DNA of 64,000 bases from Fasciolopsis buskii. Its lineage: Eukaryota > Platyhelminthes > Trematoda > Plagiorchiida > Fasciolidae. The notes under the pieces are model-generated. The model was not told where the DNA came from. It ran no database searches and saw nothing but the letters and a program-made list of their open reading frames with translations. The stretch spans positions 448,399 to 512,398 of the forward strand of contig LUCM01008319.1 of NCBI GenBank assembly GCA_008360955.1, read 5' to 3'. Shown piece after piece: positions 22,854-34,200 of the stretch (its first letter is position 1; each line of letters starts with the position of its first letter). Both the position numbers and the translations under genes were made by a program.

Positions 22854-23327
22854 TTGGGCGAGGAAGTGCTGTTGAAATCACTTACCTACTTGCTTCGTGA
22901 TATTTGGAACGAGGAGTGTATTCCGTTATCGTGGGGTGAGTCACTGATTATACCCATCTTCAAGAAGGGTACATGGAGTGACTGCAGCAATCATCGTGGG
23001 ATTAGTTTAATCCCGATAGTTACTAAGGTATTAGCTTCGACAATGATGCATCGTTTGACACCGATTCGCGAGGGTAACACCGGCGAACAACAGGCCGGAT
23101 TTCATCCAGGTCGTGGTTTCATCGACCAGATATTCACTCTCCGACAGATACTCGAGACGCGCCACACGCACCGGCGCCCTACGTACGTAGTCTTTCTCGA
23201 CTTGAAAGGTGCTTTCGACTCCGTGGATCGACCAGCATCACTCAGTGCTCTCCACCGGAAGGGTATGCCAACGAAGTTTGTGAACCTGTTGCGATCGTTG
23301 TACTTGCATACCCTACGGTCGCATTAG
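22854..23327 (+). CDS. RTE reverse transcriptase fragment (fingers and palm)
   Basis: This is an uninterrupted frame of 157 codons inside the retrotransposon at 22.2-24.8 kb. It carries the RT regions up to the first catalytic aspartate block: NHRGISLIP, QQAGFHPGR and FLDLKGAFDSVDRP. It would copy element RNA into DNA at the nick made by the element's endonuclease. It ends at a TAG (23325-23327) before the RQGCPLSP-like segment, which is frameshifted. The YADD box continues in another frame from 23401. It is a fragment of a dead element, not a host gene. Confidence 0.85.
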   Translation: MGEEVLLKSLTYLLRDIWNEECIPLSWGESLIIPIFKKGTWSDCSNHRGISLIPIVTKVLASTMMHRLTPIREGNTGEQQAGFHPGRGFIDQIFTLRQILETRHTHRRPTYVVFLDLKGAFDSVDRPASLSALHRKGMPTKFVNLLRSLYLHTLRSH

Positions 23328-23400
23328 GGTATATGGTGGACTATCACGTTCATTCGAAACGACTAGTGGCGTTCGACAAGGGTGTCCCATCTCTCCATTC

Positions 23401-23619
23401 TTGTTCAAATTCGGCATGGACGAGGTGATGGAAGATGCTTCAGGAGGTCTCCGGGATGTAGGAGTCGAACTGAGAAGTGGAGGAAAGCTATGTGACCTAG
23501 ATTACGCAGACGACGTCGTGTGCCTGTTCGAGTCTGCGGAGCATGCACAACGGGCACTAGATAGACNAGACGAGTGTTCGACATACGCAACACGTGACCC
23601 AACAAGCGTAGTCTACTAA
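23401..23619 (+). CDS. RTE reverse transcriptase fragment with YADD box
   Basis: It continues the palm domain with MDEVMEDASGGLRDVGVEL and then CDLDYADDVVCLFESAEHAQ; YADD is the catalytic pair of aspartates. The frame runs through the single ambiguous base at 23567 into the inverted duplicate, so the last 17 or so codons are antisense junk. The natural C-terminus lies at 24140-24508. Confidence 0.85.
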   Translation: MFKFGMDEVMEDASGGLRDVGVELRSGGKLCDLDYADDVVCLFESAEHAQRALDRXDECSTYATRDPTSVVY

Positions 23620-24342
23620 GTTTCATACGCTGAAACAAGCTATTCTCAGAGTTGGCACCCAATACCACATTCCTAACCTCAATATTACTCACCCGGTCAC
23701 TCCATCCAATCCTAGCCATACCACGTAAACATCGGTTGTCGAAAACCTCCAACCGACGAAAATGGCCCACACGAATATTTCATGTCTAGCAACAGTGCAA
23801 CAGAACTGAGCGCACTGTGGCGTAGTACACACGACCTTTCAACTTCAGTGAAATCTCAGGCCGACGGCACAAGTGCTTCAGTCCAACGTAAGCTGCCCCA
23901 GCCTTGGATATACGCATACTCATCTCCAATCCCGAGCTACCATCGTTGGTAACTGCGTGTCCAACGATGGTAGCTCGGGATTGGAGATAAGTATGCGTAT
24001 ATCCAAGGCTGGGGCAGCTTACGTTGGACTGAAGCACTTGTGCCGTCGGCCTGAGATTTCACTGAAGTTGAAAGGTCGTGTGTACTACGCCACAGTGCGC
24101 TCAGTTCTGTTGCACTGTTGTGAGACATGAAATATTCGTGTGGGCCATTTTCGTCGGTTGGAGGTTTTCGACAACCGATGTTTACGTGGTATGGCTAGGA
24201 TTGGATGGAGTGACCGGGTGAGTAATATTGAGGTTAGGAATGTGGTATTGGGTGCCAACTCTGAGAATAGCTTGTTTCAGCGTATGAAACTTAGTAGACT
24301 ACGCTTGTTGGGTCACGTGTTGCGTATGTCGAACACTCGTCT
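23568..24342. repeat. 382-bp inverted repeat (hairpin palindrome)
   Basis: Arms 23568-23949 and 23961-24342 are reverse complements with only about three mismatches seen by eye. They are separated by 11 bases (taactgcgtgt). The right arm is normal RTE sequence; the left arm is its inverted copy. The left arm starts exactly one base after the N at 23567. Confidence 0.95.
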
Positions 24343-24508
24343 GCCATATCGTGCCTTATTTTGTGTTCCTCATAGGGAACGGAAGAAGCCATGTGGAGGC
24401 CAACAGATGACGTGGCAACGTGGGATGAGAAAATGTACGGTGAACTTAGGTAAAGTAGTTGCTTTACGTCCTCGTGGTTGGGGTCCGAAAGACTCGTCAA
24501 CTAGCTGA
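24140..24508 (+). CDS. RTE polyprotein C-terminal fragment
   Basis: This is the C-terminal domain of the RTE protein: RRLEVFDNRCLRGMARIGWS (typical VFDHRCLRSIARI region), then RLRLLGHVLRMS, MTWQRGMR and GWGPKDSSTS. It is open for 122 codons and ends at TAG (24506-24508). The function of this domain in the family is not well defined. It belongs to the same element as the two RT fragments but is cut off from them by the inverted duplication. Confidence 0.85.
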   Translation: MGHFRRLEVFDNRCLRGMARIGWSDRVSNIEVRNVVLGANSENSLFQRMKLSRLRLLGHVLRMSNTRLPYRALFCVPHRERKKPCGGQQMTWQRGMRKCTVNLGKVVALRPRGWGPKDSSTS

Positions 24509-24790
24509 CTGGAGACACTGAACAATATGACACTGAACCGTGAACAGTGGCGATCGTGTTGCCATTTGCCATCGAATCAGAATGAATGAAACTATGTGTA
24601 TTTGTACAGATAGACTGTGTTTCGTGTGTTGGCTGCAGCAACGTCGCATTTTTTCCCGCCTGTGTATGTCCATTCCCTGTTCCCCTTGGATACTCAATCT
24701 TTTTATAGGAACATGTAACTCTTGGGAAAAGCCATTGGTCATTAAGTCTTGCCTTGCTGTTTAACGCTGAACGATGATGATAATGATAGA

Positions 24791-27700
24791 CTGCGTTATA
24801 TTCGAGCATTCCCTGGTTGGTTTGCGATGATTTTATTTTGTCGGGTCTTCCTTTCTGAACTATTATCTTGACCAAACCAAAGTGCCGTGCTGTAGTTCCA
24901 TACGTATTTTGTCTACTAACTACTTTTTTTTCTTCAATTCTCTGTTTATTCGTGTTTAATTCACTAAAACTGGTCTAACGGTAGACTGAAAGAAGACGAA
25001 GTGCATCTCGTGAGTGCGACAGTCGCATAAATTACTCCTCCGACGTTTTCCGAAATCAAGTAGTACCTGAGTCTTGCAAAAGTTCAAATCACAGTACCTC
25101 ATCACGTTGTCCATCAAGAAGTAAAATACATTGGTGGCAACAGGACTGTGGAAACGCTTAGTGGTAAAAATGGAGTGAATCAAGTTCAGCTTCTCTGAAG
25201 TGGCATTGGCAGTGTCAAATGCCTCGTGATCATAAAGGGTATTCATGCACATCGATCACCAGAGACTGCTATAATGTTTTCGTACTGATCGGTTCGCTTC
25301 CTGAGACTGTCTGTAGCGTTAAATTTGAGTTTGTGAACCACAACACAAAATGAGAAATATGTTCAATAAATGCTGTTTGAACACTAGAAGGTCCTCTTAA
25401 ACATCACTACCGTATGAGCCACAGAAAGTAACCTGCTTGGAGTGGATGATAAGCTGGTGTATATTATGCTTATTGGAACCGAGTACGGGTAATAAATCCA
25501 GTGTTCACCTTTTCAATGCTAAAATTGTGGTTCACAGTTAAAGGTTGATATAACACCACATGTCAGCAGCAAACCGAAACCGACTAAGGTGCCTGGCAGA
25601 CCTAATCCTGGTGACGATTAGCAATGAAATAAAGCAAGAAAAGTAGTGATCACACTTGGCAAACTATAGAAATATGTAACAATCGCTTTAGTATAAAGGA
25701 ATGAACACCGGACAGTCGGACTAAGCATGGAAATGCGCACTTTATGTTGGCGGAAGAAGTTTAAAGCTCTCGGTAGGAGAAATTGTTTTGCTTTCTTTCC
25801 GTGCTTGTTTTTTGCGGTGAGCAGACTGAGTGGATCTGTCATTCGATGCCCCACCCGGCATTTTATACGAAGGAATAATGATCAGACTTTGGACGGAAAC
25901 AAACCTACGTTTTTCTGATGAAATGATTGCCTATGCCGTTCAAGGTAACAGAGGTTTATGTGAGCACTTTGGGGCTTTTGTAGGATCCTACTGAATTTAC
26001 CAGACGTTGGCCAATTATTGCTGAGTACCATTGCCCGAGGGGTAGCCAGTTGGTCAAAATTACGAAGGTTCAGGAAGGTCACTGGTTCGAATCTTCCCAG
26101 CGCCGGCCAGCTTCCTTACTTGGCAACCCTCTGTTAGCAACGATCCCCTTACTAAAAATGGTTTTCCATCGTTGCTTTATTAATGAGAAGGAAATAAAAG
26201 GTCAAAAACTAATATAGTCTACCCCTACAGGTAATATTAGAGCATCATATTCACCATAAATATAAATTCGGGTGTACTCATTTAATGAATTCCATGCTGC
26301 ATGATATCGATCATGGTTGAATGTGTCTTGATTAGGATGTTGCCGACTGGGATTTAAGTGCAGACCGAGAGCTTTGGTCGTTACCTAAAAGGATTTCTCA
26401 ATTTGCACGCTTTATTTTGCGTATTTTGTACCAGAGGGAATTTGTATTTCTACTAGGTCAGCATGAACCTTTGCGCAAATCAGACGATGCATGTGGTGAA
26501 ACATGACTGCCCCCGCAGTACCGTGGGGTGAGTTGACACATTCGGAAAGTAAGCTAGTTTGTATAAACTCATTGCCTATCGAATGTTCATTCTAAAATCC
26601 GGATGCAGTGATCATATTCCCCAATTTCATCCAAACAATTCTGCTTCGGGTAAAAGTTAGATACATCTCTCATGTCAGTAACTCCGACTCCACATCGATA
26701 TTAAGCGCAGTGTGAAGAAATTAGAATTGTTATAAATGATCGAGTTCAATTCTCGGTCATTCGCAAATAGAAAACAAACCAGGCAGTTCTGGAAAACACT
26801 AGAACAAACTGCCTGTATCTAGTAGTAAATGACCTAAAAATCAGTAAATATCCGTTACCAGTATGAGTACACGTTGACCACCTGGGAGTTACATCAAGCA
26901 AACCGTATTTGGTGGAAATGTTTTCATTGGAAAGTTGGTATATCCAAAATTATTGTCTCAAAGACACCGATAAAATGCACTACAACTATTGGTGGCCGCT
27001 TTAAGTACAAACAATAACATTGGACACAGAGAACCATTTTTCTTTGGCAACGCTATACGATCAGAGAACAAGTTCATGAGGTATGCATGTGACGGCCTCG
27101 GATTCGAATCAATCAAGCACCGTTTACATCCCTGTTTATAATTTTATATCTCCATTTGAGATTTCTCAAGTTGTGCGCAATCTTACGGATAAAAAAGGAA
27201 GCTAACCGTGGATATCCCGAGTGCAACAATGTCAAAAACCGGTAGAAGCGAGAATTACAAAAACTGTCCCTGACATTTCAGTCGGGATTCGGGTGGGTTT
27301 TGGTATTAACGAACTATTGTCTACGGAAGAACTAGATGGGGCAAACTAAAAGTTGGATTACGGTAGTGGTGGGTCTTGTTTGTAGAAAAGTTGCCGTGTA
27401 CTAACTGGCTGTAATCGGACTGAATTTTATTTTTTTAAGTCGAAACAGGCATTACTAAGTTATTCACAAACGTTGCTAACAAATTGCTCTGAGAAGCCAG
27501 ACTGACCGTTTCAAGATACGGCCTTAGCCGCCTAAAATCAGCTTTCAGCAGATCCGGAGAAAGCTACAGAAGAACAGTAAAGAGAATTGCGAAGAGCGCA
27601 TAGTTAAACAAAATTGACTGTCATTATTTTATCAGAACAAATCTGAGGCAGTGTTTTGGGAGAAAGGACCTTGCAGCTTGCTACCAATAACCCGGGTGTT

Positions 27701-28714
27701 TAAAGACCATCGTAAATTACTTCCGAGGTTCACACCGAAGCAATTCACATTACTTCCTCTGTCCATCAGTTTCCGTCCAATGTATTGGCCTTCGGATGGA
27801 GGCCGGGAGGAGTTTAACTGCATGAGCAACAAAGATCGGTTGGGTTTAAAACTTAGTCGGGGTGATGAGAAAAATGAAACACTTTCAGAAACGTCAGCGC
27901 AAGTCCTGAATGGTTAGAAATAGAGGTGGAAGTAGCAATATCAATAAGAGTCAGTTAACAGTGAAAGTTATAAAAACGGTAATAAAGCAGCACCTTGCAA
28001 CAGACCGGATCCACTGGGCGACAGTATTCGGTGTCTTTTTTACCAATTGACTTACTAATATTGTTAAGAACAGTAGTAATTGAGCATTCAAGAAATTGTA
28101 TAGCAGAAACCAAATGACAGCAACACTTTAAATAGAAAAGAACACGATATAGTCAAAGGATGTGAGATAACCTTAGAATCAGTGCATGTTTTGCTCTCTG
28201 TCGTCGGAACATATACAGACAAAGTAAAATTGGGAAAAAGGATCCAGTGCACAACGATTTTGCCTAGGAACAAAGTGATGGAAGTCATCCGAAATAGTTA
28301 AAGATTATTTCTAAAGCTATGAAATTGACGGCTCCACCGATATCAAACCAATAGAACTGGAAGCGATTGGCCTCCGACGTTTTGTTGCTAGTGTCACAGT
28401 TTTGCCTCCGGGGATGGATGTACTTCTTCCTCAGCGCCAGCCAACAGGAATAGATCCTGATCCCAGCAAAAGGTTGGATATATGCGCAGAAATGTGAGAC
28501 AGTGATACTGGATTGTGGTTAGCAGGAGTGAAACTAAAATTATCTGAACCACCAGCGTCTGACACCCCAAGGAAGAGCATGTCTTTCCAACTCAAAATTT
28601 TCACTCAGCTTAAATGCGGGAGGTTTTGGAGAATGTGGTGCCGGGTCGTCATGACAGTCGAGGACAGCACGAATGCATTTTCCAATGGCTAAATTTCTAG
28701 GTTTTAAACAGGAA
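24791..28714. other. Intergenic with one diverged SINE, no supported gene
   Basis: A 99-codon minus frame (24956-25252) includes a possible donor (cag followed by gtacta at 25067) and protein-like sequence, but only a weak acceptor. A B-box-like ggattcgaatc near 27100 may be an old SINE. No gene is called. Confidence 0.35.
26030..26215 (+). mobile_element. Leu/Ser-type SINE, diverged copy
   Basis: The head is decayed, with a B box (ggttcgaatcttccc, about 26081) and the family body: cagcgccggccagcttcc, tacttggcaaccctctg, gcaacgatcccctt. The tail is A/T rich. It aligns with the copies at 11.1 and 28.7 kb. Confidence 0.65.
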
Positions 28715-28875
28715 AGGCGGTGGCCAAGCGGATAAGATCGTGGCGTTTGGACATGAAGGCCGCACGTTCGAATCCTCCCGTCTCAGGTCAACTTCCCTAC
28801 TTGGCAGCCCTCTGCTGGCCGCGACCCCCTTCCTGAAAATAGGTTTGCACTGTTGTTTCATTTAATTTAATCTCC
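28712..28875 (+). mobile_element. tRNA(Leu/Ser)-type SINE, best preserved copy
   Basis: The A box tggccaagcgg (28721-28731) and B box gttcgaatcc (28766-28775) are both consensus, giving a working-looking RNA polymerase III promoter. They are followed by the family body: cctacttggcagccctctgc, ggccgcgacccccttcc. A T-rich tail follows. The head resembles tRNA-Leu or tRNA-Ser but lacks a foldable acceptor stem with CCA context, so it is a SINE and not a tRNA gene. Confidence 0.75.
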
Positions 28876-31212
28876 TACCATATGCATTTGTGGTAACGCT
28901 TTCTGAAGAACTGGTTAGCGTAAATGAAATACAATGTTTATGATCAGGCATAGTGATTCTACTTCAGTCAGAGGAAAATGTTTACAGTCAGGCCCTTTTG
29001 AACAACGAAAGTATTTGAGAAAAGCTGTCAAAATTTTGCGATGTTATAGAAATAGAGTAATTTCTGCACAATTCTTGTCGAAAGTGGTTTAATACGTCGG
29101 CTATAAATGACGCAATAGTGAGCTAAGGTTCAACAGCGGAACAGTGGTATGCAATTTTCCCAGTAGATTTTCCTAATAGAGAAACTTTTCCCGGACAACG
29201 ATTGTGCTGTCGAAAAGAGCTGCTTGAGTTGAGTAAGGGAGATATGTCCAGAATATGAAGAGGTGTTAGCAGTTTCGGAGCGCGATCGATCGCACCGGAA
29301 GTGGAAGTGTGTTTGGAAGAAAATATGACCCGACGGCGATGTAATGTGAATAACTCACCCGTAGACGTTTGAATGATGTGCCTGTGAAATGGGACAGAAA
29401 AAGGGTCACGGGAGGGCTCGGTGAAAACCTTCAGCAACTAAATGCATGCTTTTAACAGATGAGGCAGTAGCCGGAAACAAACTTCACGAAATGATGGCGA
29501 TGTACCGTGAGAAACTGTGTACATGAAGGTAATGGGAATAAAAGTAAAGCAGGAAAAAATGGAATACCGTCTAATTTTTAAACAGTTGGCCCGATTTTGT
29601 AAATACATCAAAAATGTCTTTGACATGCCACACTACTTGGAATTAACATATAAGTAATCGAACCAACATGAGTTCTCCAGCATTGTTTTTTGATGCACGT
29701 AGCACGCAAATTCACAAGTGATTCATACATGATACCATTGTGTTACAATTCACGGAAGCACAGTAAACACAAAGTGCGAAATTACTTCAGGTAGAGTAAG
29801 CAGAATGATCCCTGGAGTTTCTCCAAAATGGAGCGAAGTTACAGTGATCTCGCTAAAAGTTGCCCCTCCAGCCGGAAAGCATGCTTGTCTAAGTTTTTGG
29901 TATGTGTCAGAGTGCGACTGTTAATGATCCAGCCAAATCATAATTGTCCATAGTACCTATGGAAACCATACATATTTCCGTATTTACCCCAACATATTAC
30001 AGAATACAAGGTAGCGCAACCGTCTTAGAAGTACAGTTCTAACACCAGCAGCATTTTCATGTTAAACACCCAATTCAGGAAATTTTGGTTGTCTGTCATA
30101 TCAGGGGATCGAAAATCTCCCTGAAATTGCGCCATCGGAGTACCAGTCAGCCAACATTCAATGAAACTATATGCGAGCACCTAGGTAATGGTAATGACAA
30201 ACAGGCCTATACACTCGGTCAACAGTGAATCCGACGACCAATGTGTTCATAAAATAATCGTTTCATCAAACCTCACTTTCGCATTCACCAAGGGCCCTTC
30301 ACTCAAACCGGCTCGGCAACCAATCAGTCGTCGACAAGCTAAGGAATTCAACTAGTGACACTCTTCATTCAAGCTGAGTAGTGAACAACAACGATATATA
30401 TATGTAGTTCTTTCTCTGCCGTATATGGTCTTATTTTCCGGTTAAAATGGGATGCCGGTTACAAACAAGTTAGCGATTATTTTCTCATTTGGAACTGGAC
30501 AGCAGCGGAGTGCTGGACTAAAACTGACCTAAGCGTTTGCGCAGTCACAATAAGTTTCGTAATAAATAAAAAATGCATTCAGATTAGTCGCAGAAATTCA
30601 AGCTGCGAGCATTATTCTAACAGTTTTCAATGCTCATTGATAGAAGTCACTATTACAAAAAATTGACGGCATTACTAGGATTGTCATGTAGTTGTGGGCT
30701 TGCATTAAATTCGGGAATGAACTTCAAGGAAATTGAACTTTTCAAAATGTCGGTCATCGAGGCGCTTTTGGTAACGCTCGCCAGTTTTTTTAGGATATGA
30801 AAGGAACATTAAATCGGGTAGGCTTATCTTCGAGATAAGCAAATAATATCGAAACAGTGGCTGGTTTGCCTACGAGTTTGTTTTTTTGTCGTCTGTCTAC
30901 TGTTAGTCCTGAATTGCAAAGTTCATTCACGCGGTCATAAATACGGACCAATCAGTGAATGCGAGGAGTCACAAGAGGAGATTGGATGTAGATTTTAGGC
31001 GCAACAGACACTCCCTTTTTCTTCCCGGCACTCATTTTACTTGCTCATCTTCCAGTTGGTAAATTCATTTCCATATATATATATATGCATATATATATAT
31101 ATACATATATAGAAGTCAAGCCGTTTCATCTAATAGAGGATCATTGTGTCGTTGTCACCGTCGTATTGTAGGGCATATTCGCAACTCCTTTGGCTGTTTA
31201 CATAGATCAAAG
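28876..31212. other. Intergenic, no supported gene
   Basis: The only item of note is a minus-strand acceptor-donor pair enclosing 23 bases (29359-29381): a long pyrimidine run ending cacag, and gtgagt. It could be a micro-exon, but it stands alone. Confidence 0.35.
31073..31111. repeat. Interrupted (AT)n microsatellite
   Basis: AT repeats with gc and ac interruptions lie about 100 bases upstream of the signal-peptide exon. They may also act as a TATA-rich promoter region, which is inference. Confidence 0.85.
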
Positions 31213-31213
31213 C

Positions 31214-31294
31214 ATGGTGATCACCGTACAAAATCGAATCTACTCTGTTACCGCCCTTCTGGTTTGGTTACTCCTCCCGTGTGAATCAAAACCG
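31214..31294 (+). CDS. Signal-peptide exon
   Basis: ATG at 31214, 27 codons, then a perfect donor (ccg followed by gtaagt). The peptide has a short polar start, the hydrophobic core SVTALLVWLLLP, and a C-E-S-K-P end, which is a textbook secretory signal. The frame closes exactly in phase 0 at the donor. This is the best-supported start codon of the right half of the window. Confidence 0.5.
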
Positions 31295-34200
31295 GTAAGT
31301 TTCAAGCAAAAGTTCTCGATTTAGTTTATTTAATAACTCCCGAAAAACATCAAAGTTTTTATTTTACCGAATTATGACCACCAGATGCAGGGAGAACAGG
31401 GTTTTATAATTACAAACCACCTAATCCCCCAGCTCACGTGGATGCGACTACGTCACCCAAATTCGATGCGTTATTTTTTTGCCGATAACTAAAACAAAAC
31501 AATACCGCAATTTATAATCTTTGAATATTGCAGAAATTATTTCTGGCAGTTCAAATGCAATCAACGACTTCTGACCACCAAGTTTCCCGTAATAAAAATG
31601 CCTATCATGCATGCATTATGTAAGGATTAATGGTTATTGTGTCGTCCTATCCGGTACCATAGTCGAAGGTCAACAAAACTACGGACACATTACGATCATA
31701 ACTTCTATGGAATAACTGAGCGCCAATTAACGCAACTCAGCCAAACTATTCACCCGGATCAACTGACTGACCAGCATGAATCACAGAAAACCAACGTAAA
31801 CGACTCGTTTTTCGTCGGTGAATGGCGCATAGTTTCCTGTCTGCTTGTCCGCTCCTGTTGCGGTTAGTAGGAACGGGCTAAAGTGAACTGCAATATGAAT
31901 CAAGAGACGATTTGCGAGACAGTATCAGTGCAAATAGCATATTTACTTTTTTGTTTCACAACACAATGCAACCGTTGAATTTCTTCAATTTTGGCGCTCA
32001 TAGCCCTTCATTTATAAAAAAAGAAGTAAGGCATTTTTGTAAATAGACCGGATGACTGTTGGCCGATTTCAAATAACGGTATCTTTTGCCACTGCACCTT
32101 TTCACCTTCGAAAGTAAGACCTCGTTTGTTCTTAAAACTTTATCACAGGTAGATCTCACAATTTCCCAGTTCCAATGTAATTCGTGAAAAAAAGTTGTGT
32201 GATCCCAGTTTACCAATAATCCTAATTTATTTTGCAAGTACAGCCATGTCCTTTTTTTCAGCTTCACACTCCCAGAACACACGCTATTCCAAGCCTCATT
32301 AATAGTTCACTTCATTGTAACTTTTTACTTCTAGAAGTGTTTCATGGAAAAAAATATTTTACTTTTATCAATTAACTTCTAAGTGTAAATTCCTATGGAC
32401 AGTCCTTGAGATGCCCAAATGGACACGAAGCTAAAATAAAACGTGAAGAGTATGGACGATTGCGAGGAGATAAGATTGATAAATTCATCCTTCCTTTTCG
32501 CTTACCAATATCGCCTTTTTCTTGATCCATCAGTACTTTAAAATGGAGTTACTCAAACCTATCTGCAGCAAATACTCCAAACAAAAGTCAGCATGACCTC
32601 TTGTCCTTTCGTGATAGTAGTCCTGGCTTAGGTTGAATAAACGCATATTCTGGATCGACTCAAAATAATGCGATTTTTCTGACTTCGTTTGTTGCGGTTG
32701 ACACTTTCTGTTGCTGTACGAAAAAGTCATTGACATACGAAGAACTGTGTCTTTATTCGTTGATATGGTGAAAGTTATACAAGACGGCACACCAGAATTT
32801 CCCCAGGGTTAGCTAGTGGAAATGTTGCAAACGCTTCTGGTGAATTATCCGCTCATTTCATTACGAAATTGTCATGAATATACATGCGAATTTCACTTTT
32901 CCAAATTGATTCGATGTCTGCGACAGGTTTTCACACCCTTCACTGTTTTTAGACGACATTTTTCGAGATTTTTTCCCGTTCAGCCAGGTTCACGTTGAAT
33001 ATTATCATTTTTCATTCGCTTGCCTAAAGGAATAGTCTTAGTAGACGAACCCACTGCTTACGGCTGACTCGTGAATTCATAATTGGCGTTCTTAGAAAGC
33101 AAATTTATTCGTAGTAAAAACGAGTGTTTTCACGCTTCTTAATTCTCTTTTTTCTTGCGAACATACCTCTCGTTCTGTCTCAAAGCATAAAACAAGCTTT
33201 CGAGCTAATCTTCTCCACTCACCCGAATCCGTGAAGGCATTAGACTAGACTTTATTTTAAGTTTCTTTATGCGGTCATACATTTCGGGAATGATATGGTC
33301 TTCCAAGTTAATCATATTTAAGGAAGATGTATTCAGTCTAGCATATTCAGCCTAGTCTAGCATAGGTGCTACATCAGCTTTGTGATCATGTATATTCGGA
33401 TAAGATCCGATTGGTAGGAGCAAGCACGATTAGCTTTGTCATTACCAAATGCCTGAATTGTGCTCACAGTAAAATCTGATTTCCCGAGGAAGTAAATTTT
33501 GTCCCAGTGAATTTTTCCGGCCCCAGATTTTACCGAGATTTCCTGCCATTGGTGAAAGCAACCAATGGTACAGAACGCGTATGTTGGGCTAGGTTCAGTC
33601 GAGACACTGTGCTTGTTAAATAAAAACATTTGTTGCCCTTCGTAGCCATACAAAAGCTTACCTTCAGGAACAACATGATTTCATTCCATGGCATGGTATT
33701 GTGCTTTGTCGTGTTCTGTTTTATTCCGGCTTCGTAAAGTTGTACAGAATGAAAGGCTGCTCAAAACAGGTACCACGTTCAAAGTGTTATTTGAGTACCA
33801 AATGAAACGCGCAGATCAGAACGAATTTTCATTTTCACAGTTGGAATGCATCGAATCAAGTCAAGTTACGTGTTGTCTCAAAGATGACCACAGTTGCACT
33901 CATAAACAAGTACGTATACATGGGTTTCCTATATCTAATCAACAAATTTTAGAGTGAATATGTGAGCCTGTAAGAGTATACATAGTCTAAGAAACGAAGA
34001 CTTTCTTTGGGTTGCCTAGGATATCATGGACCCAGATAAGATAAAAATTCAAGGTAACTGACTGCAAATAATGAGGAAATGTGGTCGTTGTCTACGGAAC
34101 TATGATCAAGCCGGACAAAGATAATTCCTTCTAGTACTTTGGACAGTAAGAAACATGGTGAATTACGAAATCCAGAGGTTGCCGGATTCACAGAACTAAA

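Larger units (their letters stand above)
22200..24790 (+). mobile_element. RTE-type retrotransposon, youngest copy, with internal palindrome
   Basis: This is the best preserved RTE of the window. It runs from the linker region after the endonuclease (about 22200-22800, frameshifted) into RT. RT blocks are IPIFKKGTWSDCSNHRGISL (about 22949-23010), GEQQAGFHPGRGFIDQIF (about 23081-23136), FLDLKGAFDSVDRP (about 23192-23233) and LDYADDVVCLFE (about 23498-23533), the last being the catalytic YADD box. Between YADD and the C-terminal domain the expected sequence is absent, replaced by an inverted copy of the downstream segment that starts right after an N at 23567. The C-terminal block (LRLLGHVLRMS, about 24298-24330), the GWGPKDSSTS end, the common 3' UTR and a GATGATAATGATAG tail (to about 24788) follow. 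Frameshifts and the inversion mean no intact protein. Confidence 0.9.

Noticed and set aside
23873..24130. An 85-codon plus frame, and its near twin on the minus strand
   Set aside because: It reads through the centre of the palindrome; the N-terminal part is the antisense of the element copied backwards. Only the part after the centre is genuine RTE C-terminal sequence.
24956..25252. A 98-residue minus frame with protein-like composition
   Set aside because: A donor is present but the acceptor is weak, there is no start context, and no motif is recognised; lengths like this arise by chance here.
28712..28790. A functional tRNA-Leu or tRNA-Ser gene
   Set aside because: The A and B boxes are good, but the acceptor stem does not pair and the same head is followed by a common SINE body in other copies.
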